From: Tessaracoccus sp. OS52
GTDB lineage: Bacteria; Actinomycetota; Actinomycetes; Propionibacteriales; Propionibacteriaceae
Assembly: GCF_020687685.1 (NCBI RefSeq)
Contig: NZ_JAJEWM010000001.1
Span: 310,001 to 374,000, forward strand
DNA: 64,000 nucleotides
Direction of reading: 5' to 3'
Below are positions 56,880-64,000 of this stretch, piece after piece. The position numbers and the translations under genes are program-made. The notes below the pieces were generated by a model. The model saw nothing but the letters and a program-made list of their open reading frames with translations. It was not told the origin of the DNA and searched no databases. Within the stretch, counting starts at the first letter, position 1. Every line of letters starts with the position of its first letter.

Positions 56880-56953
56880 CGACCCCGACGGGACTCGAAC
56901 CCGCGACCTCCGCCGTGACAGGGCGGCGCGCTAACCAACTGCGCTACGGGGCC
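56880..56953 (-). tRNA. tRNA-Asp (GTC)
   Basis: The cloverleaf has acceptor GGCCCCG, anticodon stem CCGCC/GGCGG, loop CTGTCAC (anticodon GTC), T-loop GTTCGAGTC and discriminator G, as expected for Asp. CCA is not encoded. Confidence 0.95.
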
Positions 56954-57075
56954 AATTTCTTGGCCTGCTGGCTGAGCCAGCCCGGCAACTATAGCGTCAG
57001 GATCTCACCGAAGGGAAATCGGTCTCGACGCTGGTCAGTCACCATTCAAAACCCTCTCAGACGAGAGGGCCTTGG

Positions 57076-57148
57076 CATCCCCAACGGGATTCGAACCCGT
57101 GCTGCCGCCGTGAAAGGGCGGAGTCCTAGGCCGCTAGACGATGGGGAC
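57076..57148 (-). tRNA. tRNA-Glu (TTC)
   Basis: The sequence is close to bacterial tRNA-Glu: acceptor GTCCCCA, D-arm with GTCTAG, anticodon loop CTTTCAC (anticodon TTC), T-loop GTTCGAATC and discriminator G. It is the first tRNA of the Glu-Asp-Phe cluster. Confidence 0.95.
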
Positions 57149-57196
57149 CGGACTGGTCAAGGATAGTCAGGAGACCGCAGGCCGCGCAAACAAAGA

Positions 57197-57222
57197 GGGA
57201 GCCCCGGTGGTCCGGGGCTCCC
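57197..57222 (-). terminator. Rho-independent terminator of the SH3-domain protein gene
   Basis: A perfect 11-bp stem (GGGAGCCCCGG with its complement, loop TGGT) lies 19 bases after the stop at 57242. On the minus strand it is followed by the T-rich tail TCTTTGTTTG. It separates this gene from the tRNA cluster. Confidence 0.75.
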
Positions 57223-57241
57223 TGGGCACGGCTACGGGGGG

Positions 57242-58624
57242 TCAGCCGTACGTATTGATGTGAACGTGGTCCTTGTGGTTGGCGGTGTCCCCACCACGGT
57301 TGGCCATGGCGCGCCAACCTTCCTTGTTGCGGGCCACGCTCCAGATCTTCTGGTCGAAGATGATGTAGTTGATGTTGTACTCCGCCGCATGGGCCTGGAA
57401 GTAGCGGGCGATTTCCCAGCCGAGGGCGCTGTTGGTGCGGTAGCTCGGGATCATCACGTCGACCGCGCGGCCACCAGGGTGGTCGGGTGTGACGTCGCGG
57501 CGCCAGCCGTACTGGGTCTTGATCGCCGACCAGTTGTCCCACACGTACCAGGCGATGCGCTGCACGTTGGCGTTGGTCTTCTCCAGGCCGCTGGAGTAGC
57601 CCTTGTTGATGTCTCCGCGGTCGGGGCTGCCGCCGCTGGGCGGGGGAGCGGGGGTCGTCGGGACGGTGGCCGAGAGGTAGTTGGCCGTCACCCAGCGGAG
57701 CGCCCCGTTGTGCAGGATCTCGGCGCGTCCGTCTGAGACCTTGCCCGTGACCGCCACCGCGGAGCCGCGCGGGATCTCACCCGTGAAGGCGGTGCCGGTG
57801 CTGGCGTGCCAGATGTTGAGGTTGGCCGTCGCGTACTGCGTGGTCGTCTCCGGGGCTTCGGGAGCGCTCGGGGCGGTCTCCGTCAGACGGGTCAGGTAGG
57901 AGTTGTTCACCCAGCGCGCCTGTCCCTGCCAGATCACCTGAGCCATGTTGTACTGGACGGTCCCGGTGAGTTCCAGGATGGTGCCGCGCGGGACATCGCC
58001 CAGCGACTGGAAACCACGTGTGGCGGTGGTCCGGATCATGAGTGCGGCCGTGGCGCGGGCCTTGACCTTTACGGGCGGCAGCGACTGCGTCGGCGCGGCC
58101 TCGGTTGCGGACAGGTAGCTCATGGACGCCCACAGTGTGCTCGAGTTGTACTGCACCTGGGCGTAGGAGCCGCTCACCTTGCCGGTGAGCACCAGCCGGG
58201 CGCCCTTGGTCGCGATCACGGAGACGGGGTCCTTCACGGTCGGGCCCACGCGGAGGTTCAGGTTGGCCGTGGTGTACACCGCGCCCTGGGAAGCCGACTC
58301 GGCCGGCGTCGGCGCGGGCTTGAGCGACACGGTCCCGCTGGTGAGGTAGGCGGAGGCGATGTAGGCGGTCTTGCCGTTCCAGGAGACCTCGGTCCAACCG
58401 TCCTTGCTGGTGCTGGCGGAGACCTGCTCACCCTTGTACAGGATTCCCACCCGGGCGCTGGAGACCGTCGGGGCCGAACGGACGTTCACGGCGGCCGTGG
58501 CCTTGAGCCTGGTGCCGGCAGCCTCGGCGCTCAGGCTGAGGGCGACGTTTGCCGTACCCTGCACGAGGGCGGCCATGGTGGCGGCGACGGCCAGGCCACG
58601 GAGCCCCTTCAATACCCGATTCAC
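57242..58624 (-). CDS. Secreted SH3-repeat protein with a DD-peptidase-like C-terminal domain
   Basis: This ~460-residue exported protein begins with a Sec signal peptide (VLKGLRGLAVAATMAALVQG, cleavage after an Ala-rich end). Four bacterial SH3 repeats of about 55 residues follow (LNLRVGPT, LMIRTTAT, LNIWHAST and the first VNVRSAPT). The C-terminal ~125 residues carry HPGGRAVDVMI and DHVHINTYG, the spaced His/Asp and HxH metal ligands of LAS-type (DD-peptidase) folds. It probably binds and may cut cell wall peptidoglycan. I set the start at the GTG 58624, preceded by GAAGGGA at nine bases; a GTG at 58651 gives nine more residues. Its leader (58625-58971) is long. Confidence 0.83.
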   Translation of the reverse strand: MNRVLKGLRGLAVAATMAALVQGTANVALSLSAEAAGTRLKATAAVNVRSAPTVSSARVGILYKGEQVSASTSKDGWTEVSWNGKTAYIASAYLTSGTVSLKPAPTPAESASQGAVYTTANLNLRVGPTVKDPVSVIATKGARLVLTGKVSGSYAQVQYNSSTLWASMSYLSATEAAPTQSLPPVKVKARATAALMIRTTATRGFQSLGDVPRGTILELTGTVQYNMAQVIWQGQARWVNNSYLTRLTETAPSAPEAPETTTQYATANLNIWHASTGTAFTGEIPRGSAVAVTGKVSDGRAEILHNGALRWVTANYLSATVPTTPAPPPSGGSPDRGDINKGYSSGLEKTNANVQRIAWYVWDNWSAIKTQYGWRRDVTPDHPGGRAVDVMIPSYRTNSALGWEIARYFQAHAAEYNINYIIFDQKIWSVARNKEGWRAMANRGGDTANHKDHVHINTYG

Positions 58625-58971
58625 GCTCTTGGATCCCTTCGGTGAAGTCACAGGCTGTCAGGCTCGTGCCGCTTCCCCGAGACCTGCGGCCTCCGGCACG
58701 TTCCCGTCCAGTGGCCCGGACATTAGGGATCGGTCGCCTCGACAGACAAGCGTTACTTGAGAGTTCGCCAAGCAAAATGAGGGCCGCGAGCGGCTGGTTC
58801 CTGAGGAATCCCAGCGGTGTAATTCTCCCGTTGTGATTTTGGGCAATCCGGGTTTGACTAGGGGCATAAGTGATCGCCAGGGAGGTTGGCGGCGCCGCCG
58901 GATCGATTGGCTGGATCTGAGATTGTTCAGAAATGGTCGGTTTTGACGCCGCCTCAAGTGGCACTTCAGGT
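58625..58971 (-). promoter_or_regulatory. Long untranslated leader of the SH3/DD-peptidase-like gene
   Basis: This 347-bp stretch has no gene on either strand that I can support. On the minus strand it contains CGGGGAA and GCCTGACAGCC near the 3' end and a hairpin with GTGCCG (58694-58699) pairing CGGCAC (58666-58671). Cell-wall hydrolase genes of actinobacteria often carry c-di-AMP (ydaO-type) riboswitches, and these fragments faintly recall its conserved parts. The match is not good enough for a riboswitch call. Confidence 0.3.
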
Positions 58972-59613
58972 TCAGGCTTTTCGTGGGTCGACCCAGGTCT
59001 CCTTGAGGTTGCTCGTCCACGCAGCGGCCCAGCCCAGCACTTCCGACGGCGTGTAGCCGGCCTTGAGGTCCGCCACCGTCAGCACCTCCCCGCCGACGAG
59101 GGCTCCCAGTTCGTAGAGGTCCTTCTCGGTGGCGGTCGCCGCCACCACATGCGAGCCCAGCGCCCGGCGGTTGGCCCCGAGCGTGGCCATCACCGCGTCG
59201 TCGAACCCGGTGGCGACGATGACCAGCGGCGCCTCCGCGGTGGCAGTGGCCAGCACGGCGAGGAGTTCCCTGACAGCCGTGACCTCGCCGTCGACCATCA
59301 GGATTCTCGCGTCGGCGAGTTCCGCCTGCTCGCCATGGGTGGCGAAGTCGGGGGAGGCATGGCCGAACCCCAGCCGGGTGCCGGCTGGTGCGCGGCTCTC
59401 CCTGGATCCGGCGCTCGGCGGCGGCAGGCGGTCGATCTCGCTCTGGGTCACGTACGCGGGCGCGTGGGTGTCGACCTCCGCCAGCCCGCGCTGCGGGGGC
59501 GCGTCCGCGTCGCCCTCAAGCTGGCGCCGTCGTCGCTGGTCCAACCAGACAGCCAGAACGAGCAGGGGGAGCCCGATCCCGAGAGCGATGATGAGTCCCA
59601 GCCAGTCAGCCAC
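58972..59613 (-). CDS. Membrane-anchored protein resembling the GroEL apical domain
   Basis: This 213-residue protein starts with one transmembrane helix (WLGLIIALGIGLPLLVLAVW) and a basic stop-transfer QRRRRQ, so the rest is probably cytosolic. After a ~45-residue linker, residues ~75-205 follow the apical (polypeptide-binding) domain of GroEL in order: SPDFATHGE, LADARILMVDGEVTAVRELL, PLVIVATGFDDAVMATLGAN, VVAATA, LYELGALVGGEVL. The equatorial ATPase domain is absent. The GTG at 59613 is the only start that keeps the helix; it is 42 bp from the divergent malic enzyme ATG. Function unknown; substrate binding at the membrane is inference. Confidence 0.72.
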   Translation of the reverse strand: MADWLGLIIALGIGLPLLVLAVWLDQRRRRQLEGDADAPPQRGLAEVDTHAPAYVTQSEIDRLPPPSAGSRESRAPAGTRLGFGHASPDFATHGEQAELADARILMVDGEVTAVRELLAVLATATAEAPLVIVATGFDDAVMATLGANRRALGSHVVAATATEKDLYELGALVGGEVLTVADLKAGYTPSEVLGWAAAWTSNLKETWVDPRKA

Positions 59614-59642
59614 CCCGCCAGCCTGCCACGCCCGGGTGGCGA

Positions 59643-59648
59643 TAGTGT
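59643..59648 (+). promoter_or_regulatory. -10 element, leaderless malic enzyme gene
   Basis: TAGTGT ends seven bases before the ATG at 59656. No ribosome site is visible. Confidence 0.4.
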
Positions 59649-59655
59649 GGCGCCC

Positions 59656-61368
59656 ATGGCAACGACGCCCTACAAGTTCACAACCGGGCCGGACGGCGAG
59701 ACCGTTCACATCAGGGCGCGTGGGCGAGCCGTACTGGCGCTGCCGATGATCAACAGGGGTACGGCGTTCACCCCGGAGACGCGTGAGGCGTTGGGCATCT
59801 CGGGACTCCTCCCACCCGGCGTCAGCACCATGAACGGCCAGCTGAGGAAGGTCTACGAGCAGTTCCACGACCAGCCGACCCCGCTGGCCAAGAACATGCT
59901 GTTGGAGGCACTCCATGACCGCAACGAGGTCCTGTACTACAAGCTGTTGACCGAGCACATCGAGGAGATGCTGCCGATCGTCTACACCCCCACCATCGGC
60001 GAGGCCATCCAGAAGTACAGCCAGTGGATGCAGCGCCCGCGTGGGGTCTTCCTGTCGATCGAGCATCCGGAGCAACTGGCAGGGGCGCTGGCCTCCTACG
60101 GGCATGATGCCGACGACGTCGACCTGGTGGTGGTCACCGACTCCGAAGGGATCCTCGGCATCGGGGACCAGGGCGTGGGTGGGGTGAGGATCGCCGTCGG
60201 GAAGCTGGCTGTGTACACCGCTGCCGCCGGAATTCACCCGCAGCGGGTCCTGCCCGTCGTGCTCGACGTCGGGACGGACAACCTCGCCCTGCTGAACGAG
60301 GAGACCTACCTGGGGGTGCGGCACGCACGGGTGCGCGGCGAGCGCTACGACGAGTTCGTTCGGCTCTTCATGGAAACCGTCACCGCGATGTACCCGCACG
60401 CCATGATCCACTTCGAGGACTTCGGAGCCGGCAACGCGCACCGCGTCCTGGAGACCTACCGCCACGACCACTGCGCCTTCAACGACGACATCCAAGGCAC
60501 TGCGGCGGTGGTGGTCGCGGCCATTCTGTCGGCGCTGGACGCCACGGGAACCACGCTGGCCGAGCAACGCATCGTCGTGCACGGCGCCGGCACGGCGGGC
60601 ATCGGGATCGCGGACCTGCTGCGGGACGTGATGGTGGCAGAGGGGCTTCCTGAGAAGGAGGCGAATCGGCGGTTCTGGGGCCTTGGATCCCGGGGCCTGC
60701 TGAGCGCTGACGACACCCGCATGCGCTCGTTCCAGAGGCCCTATGCCCGCCCGGCCGAAGAACTGGGTGGCTGGCAGGTGGCGACGCCCGGCCGGATCGC
60801 GCTGGCCGACGTCGTCAGGAACGTCCACCCCACGATCCTCATCGGAACCTCTGCGCAGCCGGGCGCCTTCACCGAGGCGATCGTCCGGGACATGGCGGCC
60901 CACACCGAACGGCCGGTCGTCCTCCCCCTGTCCAACCCGACGTCGCTGGCCGAAGCGACCCCGGCTGACCTGCTTGCCTGGACCGGCGGCCGGGCGATGA
61001 TCGCCACCGGCTCGCCCTTCGAGCCCGTCAGTTTCGACGGCGTCACCCACCAGATCGCGCAGGCCAACAACGCGCTGGTGTTTCCCGGGATAGGGCTCGC
61101 GGTGGCGGCCTGCCGCGCCACCCGCGTCTCCGACGCGATGATCGCGGCCTCCGCGCGCGCCGTCGCATCCCTGAGCCACGCGAAGCGGCTCGGCGCCTCG
61201 CTGCTCCCGGGCATCCAGGAGCTGCGGGCGGTCTCGGCGACGGTGGCGCTCGCGGTCGCGGCTGCCGCCGAGGAGGAGGGCCTGGCGGCCCGGCCACTGC
61301 AGGACCCCGTCCAGGATGTCTTTGCATCCATGTGGGTACCGAAGTATGCCGAGGTGGTGGCTGTCTGA
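59656..61368 (+). CDS. Malic enzyme (malate dehydrogenase, decarboxylating)
   Basis: This 570-residue malic enzyme of the large (SfcA/MaeA-like) type turns malate into pyruvate and CO2 while reducing NAD(P). YTPTIGEAIQKYSQ, VVTDSEGILGIGDQGVGG, FEDFGAGNAHRVLE and CAFNDDIQGTAAV form the substrate and metal site, and VVHGAGTAGIGIADLL is the Rossmann nucleotide loop. It belongs with isocitrate dehydrogenase to the central-carbon genes of the window. Cofactor preference cannot be decided from sequence. The stop is 50 bp before tRNA-Lys. Confidence 0.93.
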   Translation: MATTPYKFTTGPDGETVHIRARGRAVLALPMINRGTAFTPETREALGISGLLPPGVSTMNGQLRKVYEQFHDQPTPLAKNMLLEALHDRNEVLYYKLLTEHIEEMLPIVYTPTIGEAIQKYSQWMQRPRGVFLSIEHPEQLAGALASYGHDADDVDLVVVTDSEGILGIGDQGVGGVRIAVGKLAVYTAAAGIHPQRVLPVVLDVGTDNLALLNEETYLGVRHARVRGERYDEFVRLFMETVTAMYPHAMIHFEDFGAGNAHRVLETYRHDHCAFNDDIQGTAAVVVAAILSALDATGTTLAEQRIVVHGAGTAGIGIADLLRDVMVAEGLPEKEANRRFWGLGSRGLLSADDTRMRSFQRPYARPAEELGGWQVATPGRIALADVVRNVHPTILIGTSAQPGAFTEAIVRDMAAHTERPVVLPLSNPTSLAEATPADLLAWTGGRAMIATGSPFEPVSFDGVTHQIAQANNALVFPGIGLAVAACRATRVSDAMIAASARAVASLSHAKRLGASLLPGIQELRAVSATVALAVAAAAEEEGLAARPLQDPVQDVFASMWVPKYAEVVAV

Positions 61369-61418
61369 CACCCGCGCCCCGTGCTGGCCTGGGCTGCGCG
61401 AGGCACTAGACTGTCGGG

Positions 61419-61491
61419 GCGCCTATAGCTCAGTTGGTAGAGCAGGGGCCTTTTAAGCCTCGGGTCGCGGGTTCGAGCCCCGCTGGGCGCA
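61419..61491 (+). tRNA. tRNA-Lys (TTT)
   Basis: The cloverleaf has acceptor GCGCCTA with TGGGCGC, D-arm GCTCAGTTGGTAGAGC, anticodon loop CTTTTAA (anticodon TTT), T-loop GTTCGAGCC and discriminator A. CCA is not encoded. The 3' end is only eight bases from the stop codon of a convergent gene. Confidence 0.95.
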
Positions 61492-61499
61492 CGGACCCC

Positions 61500-62783
61500 T
61501 CATGATTGGTCGTGAACTTGGGGTCGCCGTCCCTCTGGTGCCCCCAGCCAATCCTTGGCTGCCACCACCAGCGCCGTCACTCCCATCGAGATGGTTGGTT
61601 CGGCCGCGGGGGCGTAGCTCGGGGAGTGGTTGGCGGGCACCGACCTCAGGGCGGGATCATCGAGTCCGCCGCTGGTGAAGAGGTTTGGGTCGGTTCCGCC
61701 CAGCAACCAGTAAGCCAGTGGCGCCCCAGCGCTGGTCGCCAGGATTCCGACATCCTCGCTACCGGCCCCGGCTCCCGGGTCGAGCACGCTGCGGTCCCCG
61801 AGCCACGCCCTGAACGATGCCAAGGTCCTTGCAAGGGCAGCCTGGTCGTTCACGGCTACCGGGAAACGCTCGATGGACTCCATGGTGGGCGGCCTGGGCG
61901 CCCCTGCTGCCGCCGCCACGCCCCTGACGATCCTCTCCACGATGCTCAGGACGTGCTCCCGAACGGCGGGATCGTAGGTCCGGATGTTCAGGAGGAGTTC
62001 CGCCTCTTCGGGGATGACATTGGCGGCCTCGCCCGAACGTACTGAACCCACGGTCAGGACGACGACGTCGGTCGCGGCCACCTCCCTGGAGACGACTGTC
62101 TGCAGGCGTAGAACGGCTTCGGCCTGCATGACCACCGGGTCGATCGAGTTCTGCGGCATTGATCCGTGCGCCCCTCTACCGATCAGCCGGACGCGGAGTG
62201 AGTCCGAGGCGGCGTAGGCCGGTCCGGGGTGAGCCGCGATGGTGCCCGCGGGCAGCGGTGCGACGTGTTGGCCAAGGACGACCTCGGGCTGGGGAAAGTG
62301 CTTGAACAACCCGTCATCGACCATGGCCTGCGCGCCCGAGCCCAGCTCCTCAGCAGGCTGGAAGATCGTGACCAGCGTGCCGGACCAGTTCGCGCGGTCG
62401 GCCACCAGAGCGGAGGCCGCGCCCAGCAGGCAGGTGGTGTGGACATCGTGGCCACACGCGTGGCTGACTGGCACTCTCCTCCCGTGGGCATCCGTCGCGA
62501 CGACGGTGCTCGCGTAGTCGAGTCCGGTCTCCTCCCGGATCGGGAGGCCATCCATGTCCGCGCGGAGCAGAACGGTGGGCCCACGGCCGTTGTTGAGGAC
62601 CCCCACAACGCCCGTCCCACCCACCCCTGTGGTCACGGCGAACCCGAGTCTGGTCAGGTGCTTCGCGGCGATGTCGGCGGTGCGATGCTCCTGAAAGCCG
62701 AGTTCGGGGTTCCGGTGCAGGTCGCGGTACAACTCCAACAGGGCGGCGTCCGGCGGGATGGTCAGCGGGGATGTGCTTGCCAT
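61500..62783 (-). CDS. M20 amidohydrolase (HipO/AmhX-like)
   Basis: This 427-residue M20D-type metallohydrolase (N-acyl amino acid or hippurate hydrolase group) has ELYRDLHRNPELGFQEHRTA at the N-terminus, LLRADMDGLPIREETGLDY, the metal-binding SHACGHDVHT, and the catalytic Glu in TIFQPAEELGSGA. These enzymes deacylate N-acyl amino acids. The ATG at 62783 is supported by AAGGAG six bases upstream; the open frame to 62972 is not family-like. No signal peptide is present. The exact substrate is not known. Confidence 0.9.
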   Translation of the reverse strand: MASTSPLTIPPDAALLELYRDLHRNPELGFQEHRTADIAAKHLTRLGFAVTTGVGGTGVVGVLNNGRGPTVLLRADMDGLPIREETGLDYASTVVATDAHGRRVPVSHACGHDVHTTCLLGAASALVADRANWSGTLVTIFQPAEELGSGAQAMVDDGLFKHFPQPEVVLGQHVAPLPAGTIAAHPGPAYAASDSLRVRLIGRGAHGSMPQNSIDPVVMQAEAVLRLQTVVSREVAATDVVVLTVGSVRSGEAANVIPEEAELLLNIRTYDPAVREHVLSIVERIVRGVAAAAGAPRPPTMESIERFPVAVNDQAALARTLASFRAWLGDRSVLDPGAGAGSEDVGILATSAGAPLAYWLLGGTDPNLFTSGGLDDPALRSVPANHSPSYAPAAEPTISMGVTALVVAAKDWLGAPEGRRPQVHDQS

Positions 62784-62902
62784 GAGCGTCTCCTTCGAGT
62801 GCGAGAGCCATCCCCCACAGCCTAACCCCGAGGGACTCCTGCGGCAGCCGCCCAGAAAACTCGTAGGGGATCGGCTGGCGCGCAGCGCCTGCGTTCGCCC
62901 AC

Positions 62903-64000
62903 TCAGACCTCGAGCCAGGACTTCTCCGCCGTCGGCTGCTGCGGGTGGTGCCGTTCGAATTCGCGCCACCACTGCGTCGCCCCCGGTGGAAGCACCGCAG
63001 CCGGGCAGGCCTCGACGGTGTCGCGCAACTCGGTCTTGGTGCTGGCCAGTCTGGCGCCGGTGCGGGCGTTGTCCTCGCCGTCCATGATCCGCTGCTCCAG
63101 CTTCAGTGCCTGCATCCGCAGCAGGACGATCCGAGACGTTCGTGCTTCCTGCTCTGCGCCCAGCCCGAGGGTCTCCTCCGCCGCCCGCATCCAGCCGTAG
63201 TCGCTGTTGATCCTGATGAGCCCGGGGTGCACGGTCATGGCGTCGTGGACGCTGATCGTGGGATTGATCACGATGGCGTCGGTGGAGTTTGCGTAGGCCA
63301 GCTCGTCGCGGCCGGCCTCGTCGATGAGGATCTCCATGGAGCGCATCACGATGCTGAACAGGTCTGCGTCTGCCATGGACTGCCTGGCCGGCACGCCGAC
63401 GGACTGGGAGCTGAGCACGTAGGTGCGCTGGGCACGCAGGTGTCCGATCGCGAGTTCGGCGGGCAGGGTGTCGCGCGTGCCGCCGTCGACGTAGGTCTGC
63501 GACCCAAGTTGAACTGGCCGGAAGACCCCGGGGATTGAGCAGGAGGCCAGCACGCCGGTTGCCAACCGGTACTGGGAATCGTCGATCACCACGTCATCCC
63601 TGTCGACGATGCGGCCGTCCTCCCGGAGGTAGTGCAGGTGCCCGGACTCCAGGGAAACCATCGCCACCCGCAACGTCATGCCGGAGGCAGCCACGCGGTT
63701 CTCGTCGAAAAGTTCCCTGTCGAGCAGCTTGGCCAACATCGGCCCGGGCCGGTACATCGAGCGGGTGGTCTCCATGCCGCGCCGGATCACGGCCAGCTCG
63801 GACCCCAGGCGCGGCAGCTCGCCCAGGCGCCCCATCAGCGTCGCCACGTCAGACAGCGACCATTCGGGACCGACTTCCTCGTCCGGGGTGAGTGCAGCCT
63901 CGAGCGGGTCCAGGGGTTCCGGTGCGCTGACGGGGCTGACGACGCTCTCGGGCCGCCGTCGGAACGGCAGCCGGTCAGCCAGCGTGCGCGTCGCGGCGGG
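62903..64000 (-). CDS. Patatin-like phospholipase, C-terminal part
   Basis: The frame stays open to the window edge, so the 5' part, including the GxSxG nucleophile, lies beyond 64000. The visible 365 residues include TLRVAMVSLESGHLHYLRE, LATGVLASCSIPGVFRPV and YVDGGTRDTLPAELAI, which carries the Asp-Gly of the patatin Ser-Asp dyad. A Met/Arg/Glu-rich helical C-terminus follows. Patatins act on lipid acyl esters. A GTG at 63847 opens an internal frame, but the sequence before it is continuous and Pro-rich, so the real start is farther upstream. 119 bp without features separates it from the M20 gene. Confidence 0.8.
   Translation of the reverse strand, partial: PAATRTLADRLPFRRRPESVVSPVSAPEPLDPLEAALTPDEEVGPEWSLSDVATLMGRLGELPRLGSELAVIRRGMETTRSMYRPGPMLAKLLDRELFDENRVAASGMTLRVAMVSLESGHLHYLREDGRIVDRDDVVIDDSQYRLATGVLASCSIPGVFRPVQLGSQTYVDGGTRDTLPAELAIGHLRAQRTYVLSSQSVGVPARQSMADADLFSIVMRSMEILIDEAGRDELAYANSTDAIVINPTISVHDAMTVHPGLIRINSDYGWMRAAEETLGLGAEQEARTSRIVLLRMQALKLEQRIMDGEDNARTGARLASTKTELRDTVEACPAAVLPPGATQWWREFERHHPQQPTAEKSWLEV

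Noticed and set aside
56777-57148. Integrated element at the Glu-Asp-Phe tRNA cluster or at tRNA-Lys
   Set aside because: No integrase gene and no duplicated tRNA 3' end was found within the window.
58972-61371. A 799-aa minus-strand frame spanning the malic enzyme region
   Set aside because: Only its last 213 codons are a real gene (start 59613); the rest is antisense to the clearly coding malic enzyme gene.

Overview
The window is one stretch of a high-GC actinobacterial chromosome. Several features point to Actinomycetota, with the Propionibacteriaceae or a near relative as a loose guess: separate purS, purQ and purL genes, a monomeric NADP-isocitrate dehydrogenase, DUF3073 and DUF1206 proteins, a maltose-type ABC importer without its own ATPase gene, and many TANNNT -10 boxes placed 6-7 nt before start codons, as expected for leaderless mRNAs. 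No prophage, insertion sequence, rRNA operon or CRISPR array was found. Gene density is high and overlapping stop/start codons are common.

Layout. 1-207 is the 3' end of purD, followed by a small YchJ-like gene. From 16888 down to 638, on the minus strand, runs a tightly coupled six-gene operon of about 16.2 kb. It encodes two paralogous intracellular trypsin-like proteases of 459 aa each and four large proteins of 1133, 1092, 1647 and 621 aa whose function I cannot assign. It lies between purD and purB and is the most likely undescribed system in the window. The plus strand then resumes with purB-purC-purS-purQ (17072-20477). After that come a glutamine-amidotransferase-like protein, aminopeptidase N, a secreted subtilase, a DUF1206 membrane protein, a Fic gene remnant and an AbiEi/DUF559-like protein. 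purL follows at 29231-31489.

31.7-44.3 kb is mainly carbohydrate use plus one Tat-exported multicopper oxidase. A ROK repressor stands divergent to xylose isomerase with an operator over the xylA promoter, followed by an MFS transporter. A LacI regulator and GH13 alpha-glucosidase operon stands divergent to malE-malF-malG, with tandem operators between them. From 44.3 kb come an M20 dipeptidase, purF and purM, a small CpaE-annotated-type protein, glycogen phosphorylase, a YceI protein, an AEC transporter, monomeric isocitrate dehydrogenase, DUF3073 and an alpha/beta hydrolase.

The right end holds tRNA-Glu, tRNA-Asp and tRNA-Phe (minus), a secreted SH3-repeat/DD-peptidase-like wall protein with a long structured leader, a membrane-anchored protein that resembles only the apical domain of GroEL, malic enzyme, tRNA-Lys, an M20 amidohydrolase, and a patatin-like gene cut by the window edge.

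The genes present cover most of de novo purine synthesis (D, B, C, S, Q, L, F, M), broken into four blocks; import and hydrolysis of maltodextrins together with glycogen breakdown; and central-carbon NADPH enzymes (isocitrate dehydrogenase, malic enzyme). A near-perfect palindromic repeat occurs twice (19397-19458 and 28016-28071) and brackets the segment that separates purC from purL.
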